Shown here in pieces: positions 63,030 through 64,000 of a stretch of 64,000 nucleotides of DNA. The position numbers and the translations under genes were made by a program. The notes below the pieces were generated by a model, which worked only from the letters and a program-made list of their open reading frames with translations, was not told the origin of the DNA and ran no database searches. Within the stretch, counting starts at the first letter, position 1. The number at the start of each line of letters is the position of its first letter. Source of the stretch: JBBDIX01 sp050486225 (lineage in GTDB: Bacteria; Actinomycetota; Nitriliruptoria; Nitriliruptorales; Nitriliruptoraceae); contig JBJHCV010000002.1 in the NCBI GenBank assembly GCA_050486225.1, positions 186,001-250,000 of the forward strand, given 5' to 3'.

Positions 63030-64000
63030 TCAGCAGACGGGCAGGCGCTCGGCCAGGTAGCCGACGAGTCGGTCGATCGACACGCGCTCCTGCTGCATCG
63101 TGTCACGGTCACGAACGGTGACCGCACGGTCCTCCAGGGTGTCGAAGTCGACCGTGACGCACAACGGCGTCCCGATCTCGTCCTGTCGGCGATAGCGACG
63201 TCCGATCGACTGGGTCTCGTCGTACTCGGCCATCCACCGGGGCTTGACCAGGTCGAACACCTCGCGGGCGACCGGGGTGAGCGTGTCCTTCTTCGACAGT
63301 GGCAGGACCGCGACCTTGTAGGGGGCGAGCCGCGGGTCGAGCCGGAGCACGGTGCGCTGCTGGTCGGCCCCGTCGGCGTCGGGTGCCGTCTCGACCCGGT
63401 AGGCGTCGTAGAGGAATGCGAGCGTGGCCCGCGTCGCGCCGGCTGCCGGCTCGATCACGTACGGGTGGTAGCGGCGGTCTGCGGCCTGGTCGTAGTAGGT
63501 CAGGTCCTGGCCAGACGCGGCCTCGTGCGCCTTCAGGTCGAAGTCGGTGCGGTTGGCCAGCCCCTCGAGTTCCGACCAGCCCATCGACGCGTCCGGGAAG
63601 AAGTACTCGATGTCCACGGTGCGCTTGGCGTAGTGGGACATCTCGTCGGGGCCGTGCTCGCGCAGCCGCAGGTTCTCACGGCGGATGCCGAGGTCCACGT
63701 ACCACGCGGTGCGCTCGTCGATCCAGAACTGGTGCCACTGCTCGTCGGTACCGGGCTCGACGAAGAACTCCATCTCCATCTGCTCGAACTCGCGCGTGCG
63801 GAACACGAAGTTGCCGGGGGTGATCTCGTTGCGGAAGGAGCGGCCCATCTGGGCGATCCCGAACGGGACCTTCTGGCGTGAGGTCCGCTGGATCGTGGCG
63901 AAGTCGACGAACATGCCCTGGGCGGTCTCGGGACGCAGCCACACGGTGCTGGCCGCGTCCTCGACCGGGCCCGCGAACGTGCGGAACATGAGGTTGAAGT
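63030..64000 (-). CDS. glyS: Glycyl-tRNA synthetase, dimeric type (5' end cut by window)
   Basis: Class II synthetase charging tRNA-Gly. The visible ~323 residues cover the catalytic core and C-terminal anticodon domain: LRPETAQGMFVDF, GRSFRNEITPGNFVFRTREFEQMEMEFF (motif 2), EGLANRTDFDL, YVIEPAAGATRA (motif 3) and the final APYKVAVLPLSKKD onward. The N-terminus lies beyond position 64000. The gene for tRNA-Gly(GCC) is at 4452-4525 in the same window. Confidence 0.97.
   Translation of the reverse strand, partial: FNLMFRTFAGPVEDAASTVWLRPETAQGMFVDFATIQRTSRQKVPFGIAQMGRSFRNEITPGNFVFRTREFEQMEMEFFVEPGTDEQWHQFWIDERTAWYVDLGIRRENLRLREHGPDEMSHYAKRTVDIEYFFPDASMGWSELEGLANRTDFDLKAHEAASGQDLTYYDQAADRRYHPYVIEPAAGATRATLAFLYDAYRVETAPDADGADQQRTVLRLDPRLAPYKVAVLPLSKKDTLTPVAREVFDLVKPRWMAEYDETQSIGRRYRRQDEIGTPLCVTVDFDTLEDRAVTVRDRDTMQQERVSIDRLVGYLAERLPVC

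Overview
The window is about 70% G+C and very compact. It holds about 60 protein genes, many with GTG or TTG starts and many overlapping by 4 nt. It looks like a chromosomal segment of an actinobacterium (Actinomycetota). The actinobacterial signs are DUF3151 and DUF4031 proteins, an LCP cell-wall ligase, a ferrochelatase of the Cys-bearing actinobacterial type, a dnaG-rpoD pair and several leaderless promoters. A deep lineage such as Nitriliruptoria/Euzebya-like is my guess, not something the sequence proves. I see no prophage, insertion sequence, integrase or CRISPR array.

Layout. 1-14.5 kb is central metabolism and DNA maintenance: fructose-bisphosphate aldolase (cut by the left edge) and a phosphohexomutase, an MFS exporter, DUF167, tRNA-Gly, a cupin-cyclase fusion, dUTPase, photolyase, a 58-residue histone-fold protein, a MarR regulator, citrate synthase, an ACT-malic enzyme, and a thiolase/FadB beta-oxidation pair. 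14.5-20 kb carries two divergent ABC-F ATPases and a FEN-type 5'-3' exonuclease. 20-29 kb holds a PBP4-type carboxypeptidase, two paralogous sigma-70 factors separated by a YibE/F membrane protein, and a PgpH-type c-di-AMP phosphodiesterase overlapping an alkyltransferase-like gene. The only gene-free stretch over 300 bp lies here (25839-26196).

28.7-43.8 kb is mixed metabolism and envelope: pantothenate kinase, a DMT transporter, ferrochelatase, an LCP protein with a low-molecular-weight tyrosine phosphatase, ilvE with a thioesterase, a GlcD-like oxidase, a YceI protein, an SDR, and an acyltransferase preceded by a 45-residue zinc-ribbon gene. 43.9-53.9 kb has a three-PAS histidine kinase with TspO, an RlmA-like methyltransferase, an ada-alkA/ogt alkylation-repair operon, a PIG-L deacetylase, and an NfeD protease/slipin operon.

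53.9-64 kb has tRNA-Asn, an MDR-type oxidoreductase, a HTH protein with a possible LAGLIDADG-like domain, rpoD, dnaG, DUF3151, an M61 peptidase, a dienelactone-hydrolase-like protein and glycyl-tRNA synthetase (cut by the right edge).

The most interesting items are the minimal bacterial histone-fold gene (7543-7719), the unusual control regions before the two paralogous sigma factors (11-bp-phased direct repeats; a promoter bracketed by a 12-bp inverted repeat), the cupin-cyclase fusion, the zinc-ribbon microprotein, and a recurring leaderless-promoter pattern.
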